From Spirabiliibacterium mucosae (GTDB lineage: Bacteria > Pseudomonadota > Gammaproteobacteria > Enterobacterales > Pasteurellaceae), in the NCBI RefSeq assembly GCF_014884965.1, contig NZ_JABTBO010000002.1, forward strand, positions 1 to 64,000: a DNA stretch of 64,000 nucleotides, written 5' to 3'. The notes under the pieces are model-generated. The model worked only from the letters and a program-made list of their open reading frames with translations, was not told the DNA's origin and did not search any database. The position numbers were made by a program, and so were the translations under genes. Positions 11,192-19,388 of the stretch are shown one piece after another. Numbering within the stretch: position 1 is the stretch's first letter; each line of letters opens with the position of its first letter.

Positions 11192-13123
11192 TTAGTCTTT
11201 CGGTTGCTCGTCTTCGGCTTTTTGTTGCTCGTCTTCTTTCACTTCTTCAAAAGATTTCGGCTCCTCGTCCGACGGCTCAGGCGCGTTGCCTTTCACCTCT
11301 TCCCACCCCATTGGCGGGCTGACTTCTTCACGCGCCATCAACTGCTTGATTTGCTCAAGCTCGATGGTTTCATATTTGATCAACGCATCTTTCATGGCGT
11401 GCAAAATGTCCATGTTGTCTTCGAGCAACTGGCGCGAACGCTGGTAGTTGCGGCTGACAATCGCGCGCACTTCTTCGTCGATCAAATGCGCGGTTTCATC
11501 CGACATATGTTTCGCTTTAGCCATTGAGCGGCCAAGGAACACCTCGCCTTCATCTTCGGCATAAAGCACCGGGCCAAGCTTGTCAGAAAAGCCCCATTCG
11601 GTCACCATTTTGCGCGCAATGTTGGTGGCCACTTGAATGTCGTTTGACGCCCCTGTTGAAATATTTTCCTCGCCATAAATCAACTCTTCTGCAATCCGCC
11701 CGGCATACAACGTGGAGAGTTTGCTTTCCAATTGTTTTTGGCTAATGCTGATTTGATCGCCCTCTGGTAAGAAGAAGGTCACACCTAACGCACGCCCGCG
11801 TGGGATGATGGTCACTTTGTGCACAGGGTCATGCTCTGGCACCAAGTAGCCGACAATCGCGTGGCCCGCTTCGTGGTAGGCGGTGGACTCTTTTTGCTTG
11901 TCGGTCATCATCATGGTGCGACGCTCTGGCCCCATGTTGATTTTATCTTTCGCTTTTTCAAACTCCAGCATCGTCACGATGCGCTTGTTGGTGCGCGCAG
12001 CAAACAATGCCGCTTCATTGACCAAGTTGGCCAAATCCGCACCAGAATAGCCTGGTGTGCCACGGGCAATTACCATTGGGTTGACATCATCTGCCACTGG
12101 CACTTTGCGCATATGCACTTTCAAAATTTGCTCACGGCCACGCACATCCGGCAGGCCGACTGTGACTTGGCGGTCAAAACGCCCTGGGCGAGTCAATGCA
12201 GGGTCCAGCACGTCTGGGCGGTTGGTCGCGGCGATCACGATAACACCTGAGTTGCCCTCAAAGCCGTCCATTTCCACCAGCATTTGGTTTAGGGTTTGTT
12301 CACGTTCATCGTGCCCACCGCCCAGGCCTGCGCCACGTTGGCGGCCGACGGCGTCGATTTCATCAATAAAGATCAAACACGGCGCGTTTTTCTTCGCCTG
12401 CTCGAACATATCCCGCACGCGCGAGGCACCGACACCGACGAACATTTCCACAAAATCAGAGCCTGAAATGGTGAAAAACGGCACTTTGGCTTCACCCGCG
12501 ATGGCTTTTGCCAGCAAGGTTTTACCTGTCCCTGGTGGGCCGACCATCAAAATGCCTTTCGGGATTTTACCGCCGAGTTTTTGGAATTTGCCTGGGTCGC
12601 GCAAAAAGTCAACCACCTCGGCCACTTCTTCTTTCGCTTCTTCACAGCCGGCCACATCGGTGAACCGCACTTTGTTTTGATCTTCACTCATCATTTTGGC
12701 GCGGCTTTTACCAAAGCTCATCGCCTTGCCGCCACCGCCTTGCATTTGGCGCATAAAGAACACCCACACACCAATAAGCAGCAACATTGGGAACCAAGAG
12801 ATCAAAATTTGTGACAGCAGGCCGCGTTTTTCAGGCGGGGTGCCGAGCACTTTGATGTCTTTTTTGATCAAATCATCGAGCAGCTTGTCGTCATAAAGCG
12901 GCATCACTGTTTGATATTTATCACCATTGGTTTTGGTCACGGTAATTTCGTTTTGATCAAAGCGCGCCTCACGCACTTGATTTTTGCCCACATCAGAAAT
13001 GAAGGTCGTATAGTCAACGCCGCTTCTCGCATCTGAATCCGAGCTGAAACTTTGAAAAACAGACATCAAAATCACGCCGATGACTGTCCACAACACTAAA
13101 TTTTTTATCATATCGTTCTTCAA
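11192..13123 (-). CDS. ftsH: ATP-dependent zinc metalloprotease FtsH
   Basis: A 643-residue membrane-anchored AAA+ protease. Two N-terminal membrane helices (about residues 7-25 and 106-125) flank a periplasmic domain. Then follow Walker A GPPGTGKT, Walker [11 protein letters not shown], the second region of homology and the zinc site HEAGH. The tail is very acidic. FtsH degrades LpxC, sigma-32 and misassembled membrane proteins as a hexamer. The family N-terminus corresponds to MIKNLVLW at the ATG 13111. The TTG at 13123, 4 codons earlier, has the better Shine-Dalgarno spacing, so the true start is uncertain between the two. It follows rlmE in a heat-shock type operon. Confidence 0.96.
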   Translation of the reverse strand: MKNDMIKNLVLWTVIGVILMSVFQSFSSDSDARSGVDYTTFISDVGKNQVREARFDQNEITVTKTNGDKYQTVMPLYDDKLLDDLIKKDIKVLGTPPEKRGLLSQILISWFPMLLLIGVWVFFMRQMQGGGGKAMSFGKSRAKMMSEDQNKVRFTDVAGCEEAKEEVAEVVDFLRDPGKFQKLGGKIPKGILMVGPPGTGKTLLAKAIAGEAKVPFFTISGSDFVEMFVGVGASRVRDMFEQAKKNAPCLIFIDEIDAVGRQRGAGLGGGHDEREQTLNQMLVEMDGFEGNSGVIVIAATNRPDVLDPALTRPGRFDRQVTVGLPDVRGREQILKVHMRKVPVADDVNPMVIARGTPGYSGADLANLVNEAALFAARTNKRIVTMLEFEKAKDKINMGPERRTMMMTDKQKESTAYHEAGHAIVGYLVPEHDPVHKVTIIPRGRALGVTFFLPEGDQISISQKQLESKLSTLYAGRIAEELIYGEENISTGASNDIQVATNIARKMVTEWGFSDKLGPVLYAEDEGEVFLGRSMAKAKHMSDETAHLIDEEVRAIVSRNYQRSRQLLEDNMDILHAMKDALIKYETIELEQIKQLMAREEVSPPMGWEEVKGNAPEPSDEEPKSFEEVKEDEQQKAEDEQPKD

Positions 13124-13173
13124 GTTACGACCTCTTATGATTTCCCATAGTGATAAAATAAGGCAATAGATTA

Positions 13174-13803
13174 CTACAATTTATAACCTGTTGCCACAAT
13201 ATAAACTTCCCGCGAGCGATCCCGCGAGGCCTCTGGCTTGCGCACCTTGACGGTGGTAAACAGTGAACGGATTTCGCGCAAGTAATCATCAAAGCCCTCC
13301 CCTTGGAACACTTTAACCACAAAACTGCCATTTTTCGCCAACACTTGCCGGCACATATCCAGCGCCAGCTCCACCAGATACATCGCCCGTGGAATGTCCA
13401 CCGACGGCATGCCTGAAAAGTTGGGCGCCATATCCGACATCACCACATCCACTTTTTGCTCGCCGACGCGATCTAAAAGTGCGGTCAGCACGCTCTCTTC
13501 ACGAAAATCCCCTTGCAAAAAATCCACGCCAGCAATCGGGTCCATGTCCAAAATATCGCAGGCAATCACGCGCCCACGCCCACCAATTTGGGCCACGGCA
13601 AATTGCGACCAGCCACCAGGTGCCGCACCAAGGTCAACCACCGTCATGCCAGGTTTAAATAATTTATCGCGACTTTGCAATTCATCTAATTTAAAGTAAG
13701 CGCGCGAACGCAGCTTTTGCTTGTGCGCTTTTTGAACGAATTGATCTTTAAAATGCTCATTTAGCCAGCGATTGGAGCTAGCTGAGCGTTTTTTCTTTCC
13801 CAT
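13174..13803 (-). CDS. rlmE: 23S rRNA (uridine-2'-O-)-methyltransferase
   Basis: A 209-residue SAM-dependent enzyme that 2'-O-methylates U2552 in the ribosomal A site. The SAM motif [12 protein letters not shown] is near residue 57, and SDMAPNFSG carries the catalytic Asp. The ATG at 13803 gives the family start [14 protein letters not shown]; a 29-codon upstream extension is unlike the family and contains the promoter. The rlmE-ftsH pair is a classical heat-shock operon, and a sigma-32-like promoter is present upstream. Confidence 0.95.
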   Translation of the reverse strand: MGKKKRSASSNRWLNEHFKDQFVQKAHKQKLRSRAYFKLDELQSRDKLFKPGMTVVDLGAAPGGWSQFAVAQIGGRGRVIACDILDMDPIAGVDFLQGDFREESVLTALLDRVGEQKVDVVMSDMAPNFSGMPSVDIPRAMYLVELALDMCRQVLAKNGSFVVKVFQGEGFDDYLREIRSLFTTVKVRKPEASRDRSREVYIVATGYKL

Positions 13804-13841
13804 TTTTTCTCTCAAGGCATCAAATGATGGTTTAAATGTTA

Positions 13842-13869
13842 ATATGGTGCTAAAATTTTTATATTCAAG
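13842..13869 (-). promoter_or_regulatory. Sigma-32-type heat-shock promoter for rlmE-ftsH
   Basis: On the minus strand CTTGAAT (13863-13869) and CACCATAT (13842-13849) are separated by 13 bases. This closely matches the sigma-32 consensus CTTGAAA-N13-CCCCATNT. It lies about 40 bases before the rlmE ATG, within the mRNA leader distance expected for this operon. Confidence 0.6.
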
Positions 13870-13914
13870 CACATTTTTGAAGATTCCCACACACTGGAAA
13901 CACTAAGGGTAACT

Positions 13915-14208
13915 ATGACACTTTCAACCAAACAAAAGCAATTTTTAAAAGGCCTAGCGCACAATTTAAAACCCGTTGTGCTGCTCGGCGCCAACGGCCT
14001 GACTGAAGGCGTGGTGGCGGAAATTGACAACGCGCTCAATCACCACGAACTGATTAAAGTGAAAATCGCAGGCAGCGATCGCGAAACCAAGCAGCTGATC
14101 ATTGACGCCATTGTGCGTGAAACTCGTGCTGAAGCGGTGCAATTAATCGGGCACGTGCTGGTGCTCTACCGTGCGGGCGACGAGCCGCAAATCCGCTTGC
14201 CGAAATAA
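13915..14208 (+). CDS. yhbY: YhbY, CRM-domain ribosome-assembly RNA-binding protein
   Basis: A 97-residue single CRM (YhbY) domain protein. The RNA-binding loop GANGLTEGV (GxxG type) is near residue 25. In E. coli YhbY associates with pre-50S particles. It diverges from rlmE, the usual arrangement in gammaproteobacteria. The start ATGACACTTTC follows TAAGGGTAACT, a reasonable Shine-Dalgarno site. It converges on greA with a shared terminator. Confidence 0.92.
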   Translation: MTLSTKQKQFLKGLAHNLKPVVLLGANGLTEGVVAEIDNALNHHELIKVKIAGSDRETKQLIIDAIVRETRAEAVQLIGHVLVLYRAGDEPQIRLPK

Positions 14209-14210
14209 AC

Positions 14211-14239
14211 AAAATGCCTTTCGCTTGAAAGGCATTTTT
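14211..14239. terminator. Bidirectional terminator, yhbY / greA
   Basis: The arms AAAATGCCTTTC and GAAAGGCATTTTT enclose a GCTT loop. A-rich on one side and T-rich on the other, it serves both convergent genes. Confidence 0.88.
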
Positions 14240-14256
14240 GCAACCGCACTTTCGCT

Positions 14257-14736
14257 TTAGGCTTGATAAATCACCTCAATAATATCAAATTCCACCTGCC
14301 CACCTGGGGTGGTGATCGCCACATTGTCGTCCACCTCTTTGCCAATCAAGCCGCGCGCAATAGGCGAGTTGACTGAAATCAAGCCCTGTTTGATATCCGC
14401 TTCATCGTCGCCGACAATTTTGTATTGCACTTCTTCGTCGGTGTCCACATTCACCAACACTACCGTTGCGCCAAAAATCACTTTGCCGTTGTTTTTGAGT
14501 TTAGTCACGTCAATGATTTGGCAATTCGCCAGTTTGCTTTCAATGTCTTGAATGCGCCCTTCACAAAAGGCCTGCTGCTCGCGCGCAGCGTGGTATTCCG
14601 CATTTTCTTTCAAGTCCCCGTGCTCACGTGCCTCGGCAATGGCTTTGATGATTTCAGGGCGACGAACGGTTTTCAGTTGTTCCAATTCTTGTTTTAATTG
14701 TTCCGCACCGCGGGCTGTCATTGGAATTTGTTGCAT
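14257..14736 (-). CDS. greA: Transcription elongation factor GreA
   Basis: A 159-residue factor. The N-terminal antiparallel coiled coil (about residues 1-75) reaches into the RNA polymerase secondary channel; its tip carries the acidic [17 protein letters not shown] segment with the D-E pair needed for transcript cleavage. The C-terminal FKBP-like domain binds polymerase. It rescues backtracked elongation complexes. The leader contains an intrinsic terminator upstream of the start codon, described separately. Confidence 0.96.
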   Translation of the reverse strand: MQQIPMTARGAEQLKQELEQLKTVRRPEIIKAIAEAREHGDLKENAEYHAAREQQAFCEGRIQDIESKLANCQIIDVTKLKNNGKVIFGATVVLVNVDTDEEVQYKIVGDDEADIKQGLISVNSPIARGLIGKEVDDNVAITTPGGQVEFDIIEVIYQA

Positions 14737-14756
14737 AATAACTTCCTTGCGTTAAG

Positions 14757-14792
14757 ACAAAAAAAACCTACGGCAAAGCGCCTTTGCCGTAA
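14757..14792 (-). terminator. Intrinsic terminator inside the greA 5' leader (GraL-like)
   Basis: On the minus strand TACGGCAAAG and CTTTGCCGTA pair around a 3-base loop and are followed by eight T residues. It sits only about 20 bases before the greA start. No minus-strand gene lies upstream (dacB is divergent), so it can only act on greA leader transcripts. E. coli greA has a comparable leader terminator that yields the short RNA GraL. Confidence 0.75.
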
Positions 14793-14812
14793 GCAATTGG
14801 TGTTTTGTAAAA

Positions 14813-14834
14813 GAATTTGAAGGTGTTCAAATTC
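14813..14834. repeat. Perfect inverted repeat in the greA leader / dacB intergenic region
   Basis: GAATTTGAA and TTCAAATTC are perfect 9-base arms around a 4-base spacer. In greA leader RNA this would form a hairpin directly upstream of the leader terminator; as DNA it could be an operator for either divergent gene. Confidence 0.7.
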
Positions 14835-14901
14835 GCTTTTAAATAACGGTCATTGGCACTATATTATGGGCTTTATCTAAAAATTGCAATGTGAATTCAC
14901 T

Positions 14902-16320
14902 ATGATGAGATTACCCCTTCTCGCTGGCGGGCTGTTTTGTGCGCTTAGCGCTTGGCCAACCGTCACCCCGCAGGACTACGCCGCTACTCTGCCACAAGGC
15001 ACCACAGTGGCGCTGGTGGCTGAAAACCTCAACCATCACCAACGCATCGCCTCACTCAATGACGAGCAGCTGATGCTGCCAGCCAGCACGCAGAAAATTT
15101 TCACCGCACTGGGGGCAAAGTTGCTGCTCGGGGATGATTTTACCTTCAAAACCGCACTTTTAACCACCGGCAAAGTCACCAATGGCGCACTCAAAGGCGA
15201 TGTGATCGTGAAATTCGCAGGCGACCCGACGCTAACCAGCGGGCAGCTTTATCAGTTATTAGCACAACTTAAGCAGCAAGGCATCAACCGTATTGACGGC
15301 AATGTGTGGCTTGATTCCACCGTGTTTGCCAGCCACGACCGCGGCTTGGGCTGGATTTGGAATGATTTAACCATGTGCTTTAACGCCCTACCGTCGGCGG
15401 CGAGCGTGGACGGCAACTGCTTTTCCGTCAACCTTGACGCCTCCGCCAAGCCTGGCGAGCTAGTGAGTGTCACGATCCCCGCACAATTTCCTGTGCAGGT
15501 GTTCAGCCAAGTGCAAATTGTTGACCCGAAAGCCGCGGGCTTTTGCAATTTTGATGTCAGCGTCAGTGACAACAACCGCTATACATTAAAAGGCTGCATC
15601 GCGCGCAACCCTAAACCCTTTGGCTTGAGCTTTGCCGTGCAAGACCCAGACAGCTACGCGGGCTCTTATGTTGACAGCCAGCTCAAGCGCCTTGGCATTC
15701 AACACAGCGGCGTGAACGTTAGCCTAGTGCCACGCGCAGGCAAGGAGCTAGCGTTTGTCGAATCCAAGCCGCTGCCTGTGCTGCTGAAAAAAATGATGAA
15801 GCACTCAGACAACCAAATCGCCGACAGTCTATTCCGCCGCATTGGCTTTGCTTATTACAACCGCCCTGTGTCTTTTCAGCAAAGTGCGGTTGCGCTTAAA
15901 ACCGTGCTGCGCAAGCAAGCAGGCATCAAGTTTGGCAACGATCAACTCGCCGACGGCTCAGGGCTCTCGCGCCATAATTTAATCAGCCCGCAAACGCTGC
16001 TGCAAGTGCTGGAATACATCAACGCCCACGACGACAAGCTCGATTTGCTCACCACCTTCCCGATTGCAGGCGTAGACGGCACCATCAGCGGGCGTGGCTC
16101 GATGATCGCACCACCGATTCAAAATAACTTGATCGCCAAGACCGGCTCGCTCAAAGGCGTTTATAACCTCGCAGGTTTTATCACCAACGCGCGCGGTGAA
16201 AAAATCGCTTTTGTGCAGTTTGTCAGCGGCTATGTCACCGGCGACTTGGAGCAAAAAACCAAGCGCCGCCCGCTAGTGCAATTTGAAAAGCAGCTTTATA
16301 CCGCACTTTTCAACGAGTGA
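14902..16320 (+). CDS. dacB: D-alanyl-D-alanine carboxypeptidase/endopeptidase PBP4
   Basis: A 472-residue penicillin-binding protein 4. After a short signal peptide (about residues 1-18), the catalytic S62-T63-Q64-K65 motif is followed by KHSDN as the SxN motif and KTGSLKG as the KTG motif. It trims peptidoglycan peptides in the periplasm. The start is taken at the double ATG (14902 or 14905); no clear Shine-Dalgarno sequence precedes either. An upstream in-frame TTG at 14884 would lengthen the signal peptide by six residues. The gene diverges from greA, as in many gammaproteobacteria. Confidence 0.93.
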   Translation: MMRLPLLAGGLFCALSAWPTVTPQDYAATLPQGTTVALVAENLNHHQRIASLNDEQLMLPASTQKIFTALGAKLLLGDDFTFKTALLTTGKVTNGALKGDVIVKFAGDPTLTSGQLYQLLAQLKQQGINRIDGNVWLDSTVFASHDRGLGWIWNDLTMCFNALPSAASVDGNCFSVNLDASAKPGELVSVTIPAQFPVQVFSQVQIVDPKAAGFCNFDVSVSDNNRYTLKGCIARNPKPFGLSFAVQDPDSYAGSYVDSQLKRLGIQHSGVNVSLVPRAGKELAFVESKPLPVLLKKMMKHSDNQIADSLFRRIGFAYYNRPVSFQQSAVALKTVLRKQAGIKFGNDQLADGSGLSRHNLISPQTLLQVLEYINAHDDKLDLLTTFPIAGVDGTISGRGSMIAPPIQNNLIAKTGSLKGVYNLAGFITNARGEKIAFVQFVSGYVTGDLEQKTKRRPLVQFEKQLYTALFNE

Positions 16321-16333
16321 CCGCACTTGATAT

Positions 16334-16361
16334 AAAAATCCCCTCACCTGAGGGGATTTTT
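16334..16361. terminator. Bidirectional terminator, dacB / mscS-family gene
   Basis: The arms AAAATCCCCTCA and TGAGGGGATTTT enclose a short loop. The 3' T-run abuts the stop codon of the convergent channel gene. Confidence 0.88.
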
Positions 16362-17291
16362 TTAGTGAGTGTCGTGTAAGGTGTTTTCCAACTTCGCCAG
16401 CTCTTTTTCAGGAAAGCGGATATCGAGTTGATCGTATGGGATTTCAATCCCCGCGCGGTCAAACTCCAACTTCACTCGCTCGGTCAAGGCAAATTGCACC
16501 GCAAAATAATCGCTGGTTTTCACCCACGGGCGCACAAACAGCTGCACGCTGCTCGCCTCCAGCGCACCGACGGCAATCAGCGGCTCAGGGTGACGCAGCA
16601 CGCGTGGTTCTTCTTCCAAACACAGTGCCAGCACCTCTTTCGCTTTGCGAATGTCGGCCTCATAGGCAATATCAAAGATAAAATCAATCCGGCGCGTTTC
16701 GTTAATCGAATAGTTGGTGATGCTGTCGCCAAACACTTTGCCATTAGGCACCAGCACGGTTTTGTTATCTACGGTGCGCAACTCCAGCACCAGCAGGCCA
16801 ATTTGCTCGACGCTGCCTGCCACACCGCCGGCTTCAATGTAATCTCCTTTGCGAAATGGTTTGAAGATCAAAATCATCACGCCGGCGGCAAAGTTTTGCA
16901 GCGAGTTTTGCAGTGACAAACCAATCGCCAAGCCCGCGGCACCAATGAGGGCCACCAGTGAGGTGGTGTTGACGCCAATTTGCGACAGTGCGGCAATCAC
17001 CACCATCAGCATCAGCGCGAAATAGCTAATCGAGCGCACAAAGCTTTGCAGCATTTCATCACCGCTAGAGCGCGCAATCGCCTTGCCTAAAATGTTGCTA
17101 AACACCCGTGCCACGCGCTTGCCCACCCAGTAGATGATAATCGCGAGCAAAATTTTGGTGCCGTACGGGATCACATAATCATAAATCACAGTGTGCATAT
17201 CCAGCCCCTGCACGCCGTTGATGATCTCTTTCGCACTTTCGGTAATATCAATATTCGGTGCGGCAACCGCACTTTCATTTTCTCCAGCCAT
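16362..17291 (-). CDS. mscS: Small-conductance mechanosensitive channel, MscS family
   Basis: A 309-residue protein with an N-terminal linker, about three membrane helices and a cytoplasmic beta/alpha domain. The pore-lining TM3 signature is clear: LIGAAGLAIGLSLQNSLQN (about residues 112-130), followed by FAAGVMILIFKPFRKGDYI. Such heptameric channels release osmolytes under hypo-osmotic shock. The ATG at 17291 follows GGAGAAG at good spacing. The protein resembles E. coli MscS in size. It is relevant that a glycine-betaine pathway lies at 33-38 kb. Confidence 0.9.
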   Translation of the reverse strand: MAGENESAVAAPNIDITESAKEIINGVQGLDMHTVIYDYVIPYGTKILLAIIIYWVGKRVARVFSNILGKAIARSSGDEMLQSFVRSISYFALMLMVVIAALSQIGVNTTSLVALIGAAGLAIGLSLQNSLQNFAAGVMILIFKPFRKGDYIEAGGVAGSVEQIGLLVLELRTVDNKTVLVPNGKVFGDSITNYSINETRRIDFIFDIAYEADIRKAKEVLALCLEEEPRVLRHPEPLIAVGALEASSVQLFVRPWVKTSDYFAVQFALTERVKLEFDRAGIEIPYDQLDIRFPEKELAKLENTLHDTH

Positions 17292-17446
17292 AATCTTCTC
17301 CAAAATTGAAATAGGGCGGCATTCTAGCACTTCTAACCGCACTTTTTAAGTATGCTTGACTAAATTAATCAGGAATAGATTGCACGGCGCACACTTTTTT
17401 TATACACTCTAATCATTCATCTAAAATACATCTTTAAGGACACGCC

Positions 17447-18313
17447 ATGACCCCAAGTCAATTAGTTTGTTATAAAAAAATGCCCGTCTGGACCGCTAAA
17501 ACCCTGCCGGATATGTTCCAAAAAATGCACAACACCAAAGTCGGCACCTGGGCCAAACTCACCATTTTAAACGGCTCGCTCAAATTCTATGCCCTTGATG
17601 AGCAAGGCAATATCCAAGCGGAATATGTTTTTGATAAAGACAATCAAGCGCCCTTTGTTGAGCCGCAACAATGGCACCGCGTTGAGCCACTGAGTGACGA
17701 TTTGGAATGTTATTTGGAATTTTATTGCGAGCTGAAAAATTTCGGCGCGAAAAAATACAACATGACCGCCACCCACAGCGACGTGATGCGCACCATGGAG
17801 CACATTTGTGAGGGCAAAGCGCTTGATCTCGGCTGCGGGCAGGGGCGCAACAGCCTGTTTTTAGCCAAAATGGGCTTTGAGGTTGACGCCTGGGATCGCA
17901 ACGAGGCGAGCATCGCCTTTCTCAACAACGTGAAAGAAAAAGAGCAATTAGATAAGCTCAACACCGCCGTTTACGACATCACCGAGGCCGCCATTCAAGA
18001 TCGCTATGATCTTATCATCTCCACCGTGGTGTTGATGTTCTTGCCCGCTGAGAGCATCCCGCGCGTAATCGTCAACATGCAAGAGCACACCCACCAAAAC
18101 GGCTACAACCTGATTGTCGCCGCCATGTCCACCGACGACTACCCGTGCCCAATGCCCTTCCCATTCACCTTCAAAACGGGCGAATTGAAGCAATATTACC
18201 AAGATTGGGAGATCGTGGAGTACAACGAAAACATCGGCGAACTGCACAAAACCGACGAAAACGGCAACCGCATCAAACTCCGCTTCGCCACCCTCTTGGC
18301 GAAAAAACGCTAA
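17447..18313 (+). CDS. tehB: Tellurite-resistance SAM-dependent methyltransferase TehB (two-domain form)
   Basis: A 288-residue protein. An N-terminal beta-rich domain (about residues 1-90, starting LVCYKKMPVWTAKTLP) is fused to a class I methyltransferase whose motif I is ALDLGCGQGRNSLFLAKMGF near residue 124. This longer form is the type found in Haemophilus; E. coli TehB lacks the extra domain. In H. influenzae TehB contributes to tellurite resistance, oxidant tolerance and haem use. tehA is not adjacent. Confidence 0.92.
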   Translation: MTPSQLVCYKKMPVWTAKTLPDMFQKMHNTKVGTWAKLTILNGSLKFYALDEQGNIQAEYVFDKDNQAPFVEPQQWHRVEPLSDDLECYLEFYCELKNFGAKKYNMTATHSDVMRTMEHICEGKALDLGCGQGRNSLFLAKMGFEVDAWDRNEASIAFLNNVKEKEQLDKLNTAVYDITEAAIQDRYDLIISTVVLMFLPAESIPRVIVNMQEHTHQNGYNLIVAAMSTDDYPCPMPFPFTFKTGELKQYYQDWEIVEYNENIGELHKTDENGNRIKLRFATLLAKKR

Positions 18314-18318
18314 AAAGC

Positions 18319-18344
18319 AAAGTGCGGTCAACTGACCGCACTTT
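18319..18344. terminator. Inverted-USS terminator, tehB / pyrD
   Basis: Two uptake signal cores face each other: AAAGTGCGGTCA and TGACCGCACTTT around a 2-base spacer, followed by T residues. It can serve both convergent genes and overlaps the edge of pyrD. Confidence 0.85.
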
Positions 18345-19379
18345 TTATTTCAATTCAATATGCTCAACCAATTCCCGTACGAGGGCTGGGCCTTGGTAGA
18401 TCATGCCGGAGTAGAGCTGCAAAAGACTGGCGCCGGCGTTGATTTTTTCTTGGCCTGTGGCGAGGCTGGTGATGCCGCCGCAGCCGATGATCGGCAGCTT
18501 GCCGCCGAGCTCTTGGTGCAAGCGCGCAATAATCTGCGTGCTCAAGGCGCACAGGGGCTGGCCGCTTAAGCCGCCTTGTTGCTCGCTGTGGGCAACGCCT
18601 TGCACCATGTCGCGTGAGATGGTGGTATTGGTGGCAATCACGCCGTCGATTTGGTGGCGCACAAGGCTGTCGGCGATTTGCACCAGCTCGGCTTCACTCA
18701 AATCTGGCGCGATTTTCACCGCAATTGGCACGTAGCGGTTGTGATAGCGCGCCAGCTCCCCTTGGCGCTGTTTCAAGCCTTGCAGCAAGTCATCCAGCGC
18801 GTCGCCGTATTGCAAATTGCGCAAGCCTGGTGAATTGGGTGAGGAGATGTTGATGGCGATATAATCCGCGTGTGGATAGACTTTATTTAAGCAATAGATG
18901 TAATCGCCTTTGCCGTTTTCAACACTTGTGGCGGTGTTTTTGCCGATGTTGATGCCCAAAATACCGTCAAAATGGGATTTTTTGACATTTTCAACCAAAT
19001 TATCGACCCCGAGATTGTTAAACCCGTTGCGATTGATGATGCCTTGCACCTCAGGCAGGCGGAATTGCCGCGGTTTGGGGTTGCCGTCTTGCGCCAATGG
19101 CGTGACGGTACCTACTTCAATAAAGCCAAAGCCGAGTGCGCCAAAGCCGTCAATCGCCTCGCCATTTTTGTCCGCGCCGGCGGCCAGCCCAATGGGGTTG
19201 GGGAACTGCAAGCCCATGCACTCAACGCGCTGGCCTTGCACGCGGCATTGGCCCAATGAGAGCAAGTGGCGCGCGGGCGTTTTGCCGACCGCACTTAGGG
19301 TTTTGATCGTCAGCTCATGGGCGCGCTCGGCGTCGAGGGCGAACAACCCCTTGCGAATAAAAGAATAAAGTGGGTTCAC
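18345..19379 (-). CDS. pyrD: Dihydroorotate dehydrogenase (quinone), class 2
   Basis: A 344-residue membrane-associated flavoenzyme that oxidises dihydroorotate to orotate with quinone as acceptor. The N-terminal amphipathic helix ([22 protein letters not shown]) and the class 2 catalytic segment [14 protein letters not shown] (about residues 175-188) are present. Flavin phosphate binding is by GCGGITS and [13 protein letters not shown] near the end. It follows pepN by 9 bases and probably shares its transcript. Confidence 0.96.
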   Translation of the reverse strand: MNPLYSFIRKGLFALDAERAHELTIKTLSAVGKTPARHLLSLGQCRVQGQRVECMGLQFPNPIGLAAGADKNGEAIDGFGALGFGFIEVGTVTPLAQDGNPKPRQFRLPEVQGIINRNGFNNLGVDNLVENVKKSHFDGILGINIGKNTATSVENGKGDYIYCLNKVYPHADYIAINISSPNSPGLRNLQYGDALDDLLQGLKQRQGELARYHNRYVPIAVKIAPDLSEAELVQIADSLVRHQIDGVIATNTTISRDMVQGVAHSEQQGGLSGQPLCALSTQIIARLHQELGGKLPIIGCGGITSLATGQEKINAGASLLQLYSGMIYQGPALVRELVEHIELK

Positions 19380-19388
19380 ACGCCCTCC

